Shown one piece after another: positions 1 through 5,958 of a stretch of 10,202 nt of DNA. How positions within the stretch are numbered: position 1 is the stretch's first letter; each line of letters begins with the position of its first letter. The position numbers were made by a program, and so were the translations under genes. This DNA comes from Actinomycetes bacterium. Its GTDB lineage: Bacteria; Actinomycetota; Actinomycetes; Actinomycetales; Microbacteriaceae. The stretch lies in the NCBI GenBank assembly GCA_023457615.1, contig JAEWKY010000074.1:1-10202 (forward strand), given 5' to 3'. The notes beneath the pieces are model-generated. The model was not told where the DNA came from. It saw only the letters and a program-made list of their open reading frames with translations, and ran no database searches.

Positions 1-464
1 CTGCTCAACGCGGCGCGGAGCCGCGTCGTCAGCACGCGCAGCAGCGACTCGGCGGCGAACTCGTCGCCCCGCGCCGCGACCGCGGCGTGGAACCGGGAGG
101 CGAGACGCGCGGCGACCGGATCGCGCACGAGCGGCGCGTCGACGGCGGCACCGACGCGCGCGGCGTCGATCCCGTCGGGCTCGAGATAGACGACGCGCTT
201 CTCGAACGCGTGGCCGGGCCGTGCCGAGTGGCCGTCGTGCGCCACGCCCGGCGGCAGCACCGAGAGCGTCGCCGCCGGAGCGACCCGGGAGTGCCGGCCC
301 AGGCGGTAGTCGACGGCGCCGCGGTCGATGAGCAGCAGCGACCACTCCTCGTGCACGTGGAGCGGGTAGGAGTGCGCCGACATCCGCGCGTGCAGCACCT
401 CGCGCACGCCCGGCACGTCGGGGCGCCAGGCCCGCAGACGGTCGGGCGGGGAGGCGGTCGGCAT
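1..464 (-). CDS. AraC-family transcriptional regulator, N-terminal part (truncated by window edge)
   Basis: This partial gene starts at the ATG at 464 and stays open for 154 codons to the left edge of the window. The visible part is the cupin-like, AraC-type ligand-binding/dimerisation domain. A basic start (RAWRP, residues 11-15) is followed by a His-rich strand HVHEEWS (36-42), a short hairpin DRGAVDYRLG (47-56) and the loop LPPGVAHDGH (70-79), all typical of the family's jelly-roll arm. The C-terminal pair of AraC helix-turn-helix motifs would lie beyond base 1, so DNA binding is inferred from the family. The start is supported by a TACGTT element six bases upstream, which suggests a leaderless mRNA; no Shine-Dalgarno sequence is seen. 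It is divergent from the DUF2000 gene 49 bp away, so it may control that gene, as AraC-type activators often do for a divergent neighbour. The effector is unknown. Confidence 0.85.
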   Translation of the reverse strand, partial: MPTASPPDRLRAWRPDVPGVREVLHARMSAHSYPLHVHEEWSLLLIDRGAVDYRLGRHSRVAPAATLSVLPPGVAHDGHSARPGHAFEKRVVYLEPDGIDAARVGAAVDAPLVRDPVAARLASRFHAAVAARGDEFAAESLLRVLTTRLRAALS

Positions 465-470
465 GTCAGG

Positions 471-476
471 AACGTA
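471..476 (-). promoter_or_regulatory. -10 element of leaderless promoter for the AraC-family gene
   Basis: On the minus strand the hexamer reads TACGTT (TANNNT class), followed by six bases and then the ATG at 464. That spacing would put the transcription start at or next to the A of the start codon. No clear -35 hexamer is seen. The element is inferred from pattern and spacing only. Confidence 0.5.
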
Positions 477-513
477 CAAGACACCGGCGGGCGCGCGCCG
501 CGAGCATGGGCGG

Positions 514-942
514 ATGAACGATTCCGAGGGCCCCTTCCGCTTCGACACCCGCGCCGTCGTCGTCGTGCGCGACGACCTCGCCGCCTGGCAGGAGCTCAAC
601 GTGACGGCGTTCCTCAGCACGGGTCTCGCCGCCGACGCGAGCCTGCTCGGCGAGCCGTACGTCGACGCCGACGGGACGGTCTACGCCGCGATGCTGCGCG
701 AGCCGATCATGGTGCGGGTCGCTCCCGCGGCGGAGCTCGCCGCCATCCGCGCCGCCGCCGTCGGACGCGGCCTGCGCACCGCCGTCTACACCGCCGACCT
801 GTTCACGACGACCCACGACGCCGCGAACCGAGCCGCCGTCGCGGCCGTGTCCGGGGCCGAGCTCGACCTCGTCGGCGTGGCCGTGCACGGGGCGAAGAAC
901 GCCGTCGACCGCGTCACGAAGCGGGCGACGCTGCACCCCTGA
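514..942 (+). CDS. DUF2000 family protein
   Basis: This 142-residue protein of unknown biochemical role resembles the DUF2000 family. The pattern runs FDTRAVVVVRDDLAAWQELN (residues 9-28), then FLSTGLAA, the central GEPYVDADG, a strand PIMVRV, and the end segment VYTADLFTTTHD...VAVHGAKNAVD. From memory, a family structure resembles the peptidyl-tRNA hydrolase II fold, but no catalytic residue can be claimed here. There is no signal peptide or membrane segment, so it is probably cytoplasmic. The ATG at 514 is chosen because the conserved part begins about nine residues later. An in-frame ATG at 463 would add 17 unlikely residues and overlap the divergent AraC start. The Shine-Dalgarno sequence is poor. 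The gene is divergent from the AraC-type regulator and lies 33 bp before the M28 peptidase gene. Confidence 0.8.
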   Translation: MNDSEGPFRFDTRAVVVVRDDLAAWQELNVTAFLSTGLAADASLLGEPYVDADGTVYAAMLREPIMVRVAPAAELAAIRAAAVGRGLRTAVYTADLFTTTHDAANRAAVAAVSGAELDLVGVAVHGAKNAVDRVTKRATLHP

Positions 943-963
943 GAGCCGCGGCGGCGACCGACG

Positions 964-969
964 TAGTAT
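964..969 (+). promoter_or_regulatory. -10 element of leaderless promoter for the M28 peptidase gene
   Basis: TAGTAT is followed by exactly six bases and then the GTG start at 976. The first three bases of the hexamer are also an in-frame stop for the downstream reading frame, so translation cannot begin further upstream. Together these support a leaderless transcript beginning at the GTG. No clear -35 is seen. Confidence 0.55.
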
Positions 970-975
970 CCGAGG

Positions 976-2553
976 GTGAGCGACCTCGAGAATGCGGTGG
1001 ACGGCGTCGACGCGGAGCGGATGCTCGAGCGCATCCGCACCCTGGCCTCCCCCGCCTTCCAGGGCCGGCGACCGGGCACCGAGGGCGAGACCCTCACCGT
1101 GGAATATCTCGAGCAGGAGTTGCGCGACCTCGGGCTGCGCGGCGGGATGCCCGACGGCGGCTTCGTGCAGGAGGTCCCCGTCGTGAGCAACATCCCGAGC
1201 GCCACGACGCGCGTCACGTTCGCCGACGGCGAGCCGCTGCAGCCCCGGCACTTCGACGACTACCTCATCCGCTCGCCGCATCCGACGGTGGATCTCAGCG
1301 CGCCGATCGTCTTCGTGGGCTTCGGCGCCGAGGCGCCCGAGTACGACTGGAACGACTATCCCGACGACGTCGACGTGCGCGGCGCCGTCGTCGTCATGCT
1401 CGCGGGCGACCCGAACCGGCCCGACCCCGCCGACCCGACCCGCGCCGATCCGTCGTTCTTCCGCGGCACCGCCATGACGTTCCACGGCCGGTGGACGAAC
1501 AAGTTCGACGTCGCCGACCGCCACGGGGCCGCGGGATGCCTCATCATCCACGACGACGTGCGCGCCGGGTATCCCTTCTCGGTGCCGCGCAGCGGCTGGG
1601 AGGGCGAGCACCTGGGCACGGAGGCGGCGCCGGGCAGGATGCCCGTCGAGGGCTGGCTCACGCGCGACTTCGCCCGCGAGCTGCTCGCCCGCGCGGGCCA
1701 CGACCTCGCCGACCTGGAACGGCGGGCGGCGGAGCCCGGGTTCCGCCCCGTCGTCGTCGACGCCGAGCTGCACGTCGCCCTCGAGAACACGACCCGCCGC
1801 TTCACGTCGCGCAACGTCGTCGCGCGTCTCGACGGCACCGACCCCGAGCTCGCGCGCGAGTGCGTCGTCTACTCGGCGCACTGGGACCACTTCGGGCAGC
1901 GCACCGAGGACGGCGTCGTCAGCACCCTGGGCGGCGCCGTCGACAACGCGTCGGGCTGCTCGGCGGTGCTCGAGATCGCGCGGGCGCTCGCGACGTCCCC
2001 GGGCCGACGCAGCTTCGTGTTCCTCTTCTTCACGCTCGAGGAGTCGGGCCTGCTCGGCGCGGCGCACTACGTCACCTCGCCCGCCGTGCCTCTCGACGAC
2101 ACCGTCGGGATCCTCAACCTCGACATGATGAACGTCTGGGGCCGCACGAGCGACGTCGTGAGCACGGGACGCGGGCACTCGAGCCTCGACCAGGTGCTCG
2201 CCCTCCGGGCCGCCGAGCTCGGGCGCTCGGTCACCGACGACCCCGAACCCGACAAGGGCTACTTCTACCGCTCCGACCACCTCGAGTTCCTGCGCCGCGG
2301 CGTGCCCGCGCTGTTCTTCCTGCATCCGGGATCGGACTACCTCGACCGCCCCGCGGACCACGGCACCGCCGTGCGGGCGCGCTACGTGAGCGAGCTGTAC
2401 CACACGCCCCGCGATGCGGTGGAGGACGACTGGGATCTCGCGGGCATGGTCGAGGACGTTCGGATGCTCACCCGCATCGGGCGGGACGTCGCCGACGCCG
2501 ACGAGCGGCCGACGTGGTCGCCCGACTCCGAGTTCGCGCACCTCGACGACTGA
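976..2553 (+). CDS. M28 family metallopeptidase with PA domain (cytoplasmic aminopeptidase-like)
   Basis: This 525-residue protein should be a di-zinc aminopeptidase-type hydrolase. An N-terminal helix region carries the signature SPAFQGRRPGTEGE (residues 25-38). A PA-like insert spans about 105-265 (IVFVGFGAEAPEYDWNDY; GAAGCLIIHDD). The catalytic domain follows, with the expected metal and catalytic residues: H302 (SAHWDH), D323 (VDNASG), E355/E356 (TLEESG), D383 (NLDMM) and H476 (LYHTPRD). No signal peptide or anchor is visible, which is unusual because many PA-M28 proteins are secreted; it is predicted cytoplasmic. The GTG start is the only one downstream of an in-frame stop at 964-966 that keeps the conserved N-terminus; the next Met (residue 16) would remove part of it. 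It is probably transcribed from its own leaderless promoter. Natural substrate unknown; the M28 assignment is firm, 'aminopeptidase' is inferred. Confidence 0.92.
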   Translation: MSDLENAVDGVDAERMLERIRTLASPAFQGRRPGTEGETLTVEYLEQELRDLGLRGGMPDGGFVQEVPVVSNIPSATTRVTFADGEPLQPRHFDDYLIRSPHPTVDLSAPIVFVGFGAEAPEYDWNDYPDDVDVRGAVVVMLAGDPNRPDPADPTRADPSFFRGTAMTFHGRWTNKFDVADRHGAAGCLIIHDDVRAGYPFSVPRSGWEGEHLGTEAAPGRMPVEGWLTRDFARELLARAGHDLADLERRAAEPGFRPVVVDAELHVALENTTRRFTSRNVVARLDGTDPELARECVVYSAHWDHFGQRTEDGVVSTLGGAVDNASGCSAVLEIARALATSPGRRSFVFLFFTLEESGLLGAAHYVTSPAVPLDDTVGILNLDMMNVWGRTSDVVSTGRGHSSLDQVLALRAAELGRSVTDDPEPDKGYFYRSDHLEFLRRGVPALFFLHPGSDYLDRPADHGTAVRARYVSELYHTPRDAVEDDWDLAGMVEDVRMLTRIGRDVADADERPTWSPDSEFAHLDD

Positions 2554-2557
2554 GCGT

Positions 2558-2574
2558 CGCGCGAGGGGCGCGCG
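2558..2574. terminator. possible hairpin between convergent genes
   Basis: CGCGCG (2558-2563) and CGCGCG (2569-2574) can pair around a five-base AGGGG loop in the 25-bp gap between the convergent M28 and aldehyde dehydrogenase genes. The location suits a bidirectional terminator, but the stem is short and self-complementary and no T-tract follows on either side. Confidence 0.3.
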
Positions 2575-2578
2575 CGGC

Positions 2579-3940
2579 TCAGGCCGAGCGGATGAGCTTC
2601 TTGTTGACGAACTCGTCGGCGCCGAGGAACCCTAGCTCGCGCCCGATGCCGCTGCGCTTGACGCCGCCGAACGGCAGCTCGGGACTGTCGGCGAGCACGA
2701 GGTTCACGTAGACCATGCCCGCCTCGATCCGGTCGGCGACGCGCTCCGCCTGGGCGGCATCCGTCGTGAACAGGTAGGAGCCGAGCCCGAAGTCGGTGCC
2801 GTTGGCGATGCGGATGGCGTCGTCCTCGTCCTTCGCGCGGAACACCATCGCCACGGGTCCGAAGAACTCCTCGCCGTAGGCATCCATCTCGGGCGTGACG
2901 TCGGTGAGGATCGTCGGCTCGAGGTAGGCGCCCGTGCGGGTTCCGCCGAGGGCGAGCGTCGCACCCTGGGAGACGGCCTTCTGGATCTGCGCGTCGAGCC
3001 CCTCCGCCGCCGCGAGCGACGAGAGCGGGCCGAGCACGGCATCCTCGTCCGTCGGGTCGACGGCCTTCACGGCGCCGAGCCCCGCGACGAACTTCTCGAG
3101 GAACGCGTCGTAGAGCTCGTCGGCGATCACGAAGCGCTTCGCGCCGTTGCACGACTGCCCGCTGTTGTCGAGGCGGGCGTCGACGGCGGCCTGCACCGTC
3201 GCATCCAGGTCGTCGGTCGAGAGCACGATGAACGGGTCGGACCCGCCGAGCTCGAGCACGACCTTCTTGAGGTGGCGGCCCGCGACCTCGGCGACGGCGG
3301 CACCGGCGCCCTCGGAACCGGTGAGCGAGACGCCGTGCACCCGCGGGTCGGCGATGATGTCGGCGGCCTGGCCGCTCGAGACGTAGAGGTTCACGTAGGC
3401 GCCCTCGGGGAAGCCCGCGTCGAGGAAGATGCGCTCGATCGCCGCCGCCGAGCTCGGGCACTGGCTCGCGTGCTTGAGCAGGATGGTGTTCCCGGTCACG
3501 AGGTTCGGCGCCGCGAACCGGGCGACCTGGTAGTACGGGAAGTTCCACGGCATGATGCCGAGCAGCGGTCCGAGCGACGAGCGGCGGATGACGGCGGTGC
3601 CGTCGCCCTGGATGTCGAGGGGCTGATCCTTCATGATCTGCTCGGCGTGGTCGGCGTACCAGTCGATGATGTCGGCGGCGAAGTCGACCTCGCCGAGGGC
3701 GCCCTCGCGGATCTTGCCCATCTCGGCGACGATCAGGTCGGCGAGCTCCTCGCGGCGCTCGCGGTGCAGCTCCGCGACCTTCTTCAGCAGCCCCGCCCGC
3801 TCGGCGACCGTCGACGCGAGCGCCCACTCGCGGTGCGCGCGGCTCGCCGCGGCGACGGCGTGCTCCACCTGAGCGTCATCGAAGGTCGGGACGGTCGTTC
3901 CGGTCTCACCGGTGGCGGGGTTGGTGACGGCGTAGGCCAT
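2579..3940 (-). CDS. NAD(P)-dependent succinate-semialdehyde dehydrogenase-like aldehyde dehydrogenase (GabD1 type)
   Basis: This 453-residue member of the aldehyde dehydrogenase superfamily oxidises an aldehyde to the acid with NAD(P)+. Catalytic residues are in place: N133 (PWNFPYY), E230 (VLELGGSDP), C264 (NSGQSCNGAKR) and the EEFFGPV motif (357-363). The cofactor loop is LTGSEGAG (206-213). It is compact, lacking the N-terminal extension of classic 480-500 residue enzymes. Compactness and motifs match the actinobacterial GabD1/YneI-like group, annotated as succinate-semialdehyde dehydrogenase in GABA and 4-carbon semialdehyde metabolism. Substrate and cofactor preference remain inference. 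The ATG at 3940 has a strong GAGGAG Shine-Dalgarno sequence five bases upstream. It is a single-gene unit convergent with the M28 gene; no gabT or other pathway gene is nearby. Confidence 0.93.
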   Translation of the reverse strand: MAYAVTNPATGETGTTVPTFDDAQVEHAVAAASRAHREWALASTVAERAGLLKKVAELHRERREELADLIVAEMGKIREGALGEVDFAADIIDWYADHAEQIMKDQPLDIQGDGTAVIRRSSLGPLLGIMPWNFPYYQVARFAAPNLVTGNTILLKHASQCPSSAAAIERIFLDAGFPEGAYVNLYVSSGQAADIIADPRVHGVSLTGSEGAGAAVAEVAGRHLKKVVLELGGSDPFIVLSTDDLDATVQAAVDARLDNSGQSCNGAKRFVIADELYDAFLEKFVAGLGAVKAVDPTDEDAVLGPLSSLAAAEGLDAQIQKAVSQGATLALGGTRTGAYLEPTILTDVTPEMDAYGEEFFGPVAMVFRAKDEDDAIRIANGTDFGLGSYLFTTDAAQAERVADRIEAGMVYVNLVLADSPELPFGGVKRSGIGRELGFLGADEFVNKKLIRSA

Positions 3941-3969
3941 GGCTGCTCCTCGTTGATCAGGTGGTCACC

Positions 3970-3975
3970 AGGCTA
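3970..3975 (-). promoter_or_regulatory. putative -10 element for the aldehyde dehydrogenase gene
   Basis: TAGCCT on the minus strand lies about 30 bases before the ATG, which would give a 5' leader of roughly 22 bases containing the GAGGAG Shine-Dalgarno sequence. The -35 region is poor. Direct repeats at 3994-4004 and 4014-4025 lie at and above the -35 position. Confidence 0.4.
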
Positions 3976-3993
3976 GCCGTCATCCTCGGGGAT

Positions 3994-4025
3994 CGGACGG
4001 GTGCGGCCGCGCGCGGAACGGGTGC
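3994..4025. repeat. pair of direct repeats upstream of the aldehyde dehydrogenase gene
   Basis: CGGACGGGTGC (3994-4004) and CGGAACGGGTGC (4014-4025) differ by one inserted A and start 20 bp apart, close to two helical turns. They lie at and above the expected -35 position of the aldehyde dehydrogenase promoter, where tandem operator half-sites could sit. They also lie just beyond the tRNA 3' end. A chance repeat in GC-rich DNA is possible. Confidence 0.35.
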
Positions 4026-4030
4026 CGAGG

Positions 4031-4102
4031 TGCCCCTGGAGGGACTCGAACCCCCAACCCTTTCCTTAGGACGGAACTGCTCTTCCATTGAGCTACAGAG
4101 GC
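4031..4102 (-). tRNA. tRNA-Arg (anticodon CCU)
   Basis: This complete 72-base cloverleaf reads AGG codons. The acceptor stem GCCTCTG pairs with CAGGGGC with one U-G pair, and the D arm is GCTC/GAGC. The anticodon loop is GTCCTAA with anticodon CCU at 4070-4068. The variable loop has five bases, and the T arm GGGGG/CCCTC encloses TTCGAGT. The discriminator base is A and CCA is not encoded. The outermost anticodon-stem pair (27-43) is G-A, a mismatch, and position 32 is G instead of the usual pyrimidine; all other stems are intact, so it is probably functional. The AGG codon is rare in such GC-rich genomes. The gene lies 45 bases downstream of the CHAP gene, same strand. Confidence 0.96.
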
Positions 4103-4112
4103 TGAAGCCCCG

Positions 4113-4118
4113 AGTCTA
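4113..4118 (-). promoter_or_regulatory. possible -10 element for tRNA-Arg
   Basis: TAGACT on the minus strand lies 10 bases before the mature 5' end of the tRNA and fits TANNNT. No good -35 hexamer is visible at 16-18 bases, so the tRNA might instead be co-transcribed from the CHAP gene upstream. Confidence 0.35.
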
Positions 4119-4147
4119 TCGAGCCGCGGCCGCCGTCCGGCGAAAGG

Positions 4148-5065
4148 TCAGCCCGGGGGGTAGAGGTAGTACGCGCCGCTCGCGGGGATCACGCGCTGGC
4201 TGTAGCCGTGGTCGACGGAGTAGTTGTACTCCTCGAGTGCGACGCTGCCGTCGGGGAGGATGCCGGAGACGTAGGCGACGTGATTGCCGCCCGGGAACCA
4301 CGCGACGGCGCCCGCGACGGGGGTGGCCGACGTGACCCAGCCGCGGTTCTCCCACGCGCGCTTCCATCCGTACGCGCTCGACTGGGCGAGGTTCGACCAG
4401 TCGTAGACGAACGGTGCCGACGTGGAGCCGGCGTCGCGGTTGAGACGCCAGGCGACGAAGTCGACGCATTCGCGGTAGTAGTAGCGCAGCGGCGAGAGGC
4501 CGCCGCCCTGCGGGCGGGACAGGAACTCGGGCCACGGGTAGTCGTCGCCGAGCTCGCGGGCTCCGGAGGCGAGGTAGGCCGCGAGGTTCTGCTGGCGGAT
4601 GGCGTCGGCGTAGAGGCGGCGCAGATCGGCGGCGCTCGTCGTGCCGTAGGCGTCGCGGATGAAGAGCGACTCGTCGGTCGTCGCCGCCGTGACCTCGAAG
4701 GTCTGGGCGTCGACCGGACCCGTCGTCAGGGCGAGCGGGTTCTGGTCGGCGAACGCCGGAAGCGTGAGGGAGGCGAACAGCCCCACGACGACGGTCATCA
4801 CGCCGGCGCTGCTGAGCTTGCGCCGCCATCCCATCGTCGTCGGCTTCGCGAGGCTCGACCGCACGGCTTCGCGCGCCCGGGTGCGGCGCGAGCTCTTCGA
4901 CGGGCGCTGCTTCACGACGGCGCGCGACTCGGTCGACGACGCGTAGCCGCCGGCCTGGCGCATCTCGCGACGCGAGGAGAAGCCCGGTGCCGCGACGGTC
5001 CCCGGTGCCGCGACGAGCTCGGAGGGGTCGGCTGACGGTGGAGCAGCGAACTCGCTATCCGTCAC
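4148..5065 (-). CDS. secreted or anchored CHAP-domain cell-wall hydrolase
   Basis: This 305-residue protein probably cleaves peptidoglycan as an amidase or peptidase outside the membrane. A long basic, Ser/Arg-rich cytoplasmic N-region of about 85 residues precedes a hydrophobic segment (about 86-103). That segment ends in LPAFA-D, a plausible signal-peptidase site after residue 106. A linker with the motif AQTFEV (120-125) and a helical part lead to the CHAP domain: C200 (YYRECVDFVAWRLN), H262 (GGNHVAYVSG) and an acidic/amide residue in LEEYNY (278-282). The aromatic, glycine-rich core AYGWKRAWENRGW fits CHAP. The GTG start at 5065 has GGAGG ten bases upstream. Its closest functional relative in the window is the NlpC/P60 protein on the same strand, with the same export layout. 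Target bond unknown. Confidence 0.87.
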   Translation of the reverse strand: MTDSEFAAPPSADPSELVAAPGTVAAPGFSSRREMRQAGGYASSTESRAVVKQRPSKSSRRTRAREAVRSSLAKPTTMGWRRKLSSAGVMTVVVGLFASLTLPAFADQNPLALTTGPVDAQTFEVTAATTDESLFIRDAYGTTSAADLRRLYADAIRQQNLAAYLASGARELGDDYPWPEFLSRPQGGGLSPLRYYYRECVDFVAWRLNRDAGSTSAPFVYDWSNLAQSSAYGWKRAWENRGWVTSATPVAGAVAWFPGGNHVAYVSGILPDGSVALEEYNYSVDHGYSQRVIPASGAYYLYPPG

Positions 5066-5143
5066 GAAACAACAGCCTCCGGGTCAATGACCTCTCGACC
5101 TTACGCGAGCGACGCTGAGAAATCACAGTGAGATAACGACCTC

Positions 5144-5641
5144 CTACGCCGCCGGCGCGAGGTACTCCTCCCATTGCGGTTGCGTGCGCTCGACCCCGCG
5201 CACGAGCCAGGAGGTGCCGTGCGGGGCCTTCGGGATGGTGCGGAGCGACCATCCCATCTCCTGCGGCGTGCGATCGCCCTTGAGGTTGTTGCAGCGCAGG
5301 CAGCAGGCGACGAGGTTCTCCCAGCTGTCGGCTCCGCCCCTCGACCGCGGCAGCACGTGGTCGATCGTGGTGGCCCCGGCGGCGCAGTACGCGCAGCGCT
5401 GGCCGTCGCGACGCAGCACGCCGCGACGCGACACCGGCACGAGGCGCCCGGACGGCACCTTCACGTAGCGGCGCAGCAGGATGACCGACGGCCGGTCCCA
5501 CTCCCCCGAGGTGCCGACGACCGGATGGTCCGGATCGCTCTGCACGATCGACGCCTTGCCGCCGAGCACGAGCACGAGCGCTCGCTTGAAGGACACGACG
5601 GCGAGGGGCTCGTAGCCCGCATTGAGTACCAGGGTGCGCAC
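5144..5641 (-). CDS. HNH endonuclease (actinobacterial 165-residue family)
   Basis: The product starts with the conserved (V/M)RTLVLNAGYEPLAVVSFKRA and is a stand-alone HNH nuclease-like protein found almost throughout Actinobacteria; its physiological role is unclear to me. The zinc-binding Cys pairs are C83-x2-C86 (RCAYC) and C114-x2-C117 (ACCLRC). The beta-beta-alpha nuclease core is TTIDHVLPRSRGG (D94, H95) through N109 (WENLVACC) to CNNLKGDRT. The GTG at 5641 is chosen over the upstream in-frame ATG at 5698 because AGGAG lies eight bases before it and the family N-terminus begins there. The longer form would also read through a 7-bp hairpin (5663-5681). No toxin, methylase or phage partner adjoins it, so a housekeeping role is more likely than restriction. 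Confidence 0.92.
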   Translation of the reverse strand: MRTLVLNAGYEPLAVVSFKRALVLVLGGKASIVQSDPDHPVVGTSGEWDRPSVILLRRYVKVPSGRLVPVSRRGVLRRDGQRCAYCAAGATTIDHVLPRSRGGADSWENLVACCLRCNNLKGDRTPQEMGWSLRTIPKAPHGTSWLVRGVERTQPQWEEYLAPAA

Positions 5642-5662
5642 GACAGGTTCTCCTCTCGAGAG

Positions 5663-5681
5663 GCCTGCACGGCTTGCAGGC
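5663..5681 (-). promoter_or_regulatory. hairpin in the leader of the HNH gene
   Basis: GCCTGCA (5663-5669) and TGCAGGC (5675-5681) form a perfect 7-bp stem with a five-base loop. The palindrome CTCTCGAGAG (5653-5662) follows directly and overlaps the region just before the AGGAG Shine-Dalgarno sequence. The pair could fold in the leader RNA and affect ribosome access, or be a protein-binding dyad in DNA. Function is unproven. Confidence 0.4.
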
Positions 5682-5730
5682 TTCGACTCCCGGATCACCC
5701 GTGGACGTCAGGAGGAGCTCCGAAAACGCG

Positions 5731-5762
5731 AGAAGGCGCCGTCGCGAACGACTGCGCCTTCT
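5731..5762 (-). terminator. hairpin terminator or attenuator after the 33-codon ORF
   Basis: AGAAGGCGC (5731-5739) and GCGCCTTCT (5754-5762) form a perfect 9-bp inverted repeat around a 14-base loop. On the minus strand the stem begins inside the stop codon of the small ORF and is followed a few bases later by a TTTT run, compatible with intrinsic termination. Because the HNH gene starts 90 bases downstream on the same strand, the hairpin could also act as an attenuator. Confidence 0.6.
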
Positions 5763-5862
5763 AGCGAACCGGGACGTGACTGTGCACGACCGGTCGGATG
5801 CTGCGCCGTATCCGGAACAGCGCGCGGGCATCCTTGGTGGGGATGCTGCCCGTGCTCCGCAT
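5761..5862 (-). CDS. small basic 33-residue protein or leader peptide, unknown function
   Basis: The frame runs from the ATG at 5862 to a TAG and encodes a 33-residue, strongly basic peptide that starts MRSTGSIPTKDARALFRIRR and ends HSHVPVR. I do not recognise the family. Support for it being real: an AGGAGA Shine-Dalgarno sequence five bases before the ATG, a TANNNT element 37 bases upstream, high third-position GC like neighbouring genes, and a 9-bp terminator-like hairpin starting in its stop codon. There is no membrane segment and no poly-codon run typical of amino-acid attenuators, though it is rich in Arg (8 of 33). It sits between the NlpC/P60 gene and the HNH gene, all on the minus strand. 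It could be a microprotein or a regulatory upstream ORF for the HNH gene. Confidence 0.6.
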   Translation of the reverse strand: MRSTGSIPTKDARALFRIRRSIRPVVHSHVPVR

Positions 5863-5877
5863 GCGACTCTCCTGAAA

Positions 5878-5894
5878 CCTCGAGGGATTCGAGG
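5878..5894 (-). promoter_or_regulatory. 5' hairpin in the leader of the 33-codon ORF
   Basis: CCTCGA (5878-5883) and TCGAGG (5889-5894) can pair around a five-base loop. If transcription starts about six bases after the TAGCCT element, this hairpin lies at the very 5' end of the mRNA, five bases before the Shine-Dalgarno sequence. It might stabilise the transcript or bind a regulator. Confidence 0.35.
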
Positions 5895-5899
5895 GCTCC

Positions 5900-5905
5900 A
5901 GGCTA
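5900..5905 (-). promoter_or_regulatory. putative -10 element for the 33-codon ORF
   Basis: On the minus strand the region reads GGGGTTAGCCTGG, with TAGCCT fitting TANNNT. It predicts a short leader of about 30 bases before the ATG at 5862. The same hexamer followed by GG occurs at 3970-3975 before the aldehyde dehydrogenase gene. No convincing -35 is visible. Confidence 0.4.
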
Positions 5906-5958
5906 ACCCCGGACACCGTTCGCGGAGGTTACGCCACGGTGACGATTGCGGATGCGGC

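Noticed and set aside
87..2711. Very long plus-strand open frame of 874 codons, and a 691-codon minus frame at 466-2541
   Set aside because: Both are antisense or out-of-frame shadows in GC-rich DNA over the AraC, DUF2000 and M28 genes. Their products are Arg/Ala/Gly-rich low-complexity sequence with no domain, whereas the competing frames encode clear families.
5144..5641. HNH nuclease as part of a restriction, toxin or phage system
   Set aside because: It matches the chromosomal stand-alone actinobacterial family, and no methylase, immunity or phage gene is nearby.
5642..5698. N-terminal extension of the HNH protein to an ATG at 5698
   Set aside because: The 19 extra residues do not fit the family N-terminus, and the GTG at 5641 has a well-placed AGGAG.
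5900..5910. GGTTAGCCT as a DtxR/IdeR iron box half-site upstream of the 33-codon ORF
   Set aside because: Only the central seven to nine bases match the 19-bp palindrome; the flanks do not. It is better read as a -10 element.
5912..5941. CACCGT/ACGGTG inverted repeat as a terminator after the NlpC/P60 gene
   Set aside because: It is a six-bp stem with a 16-base loop and no T-run; too weak to list.
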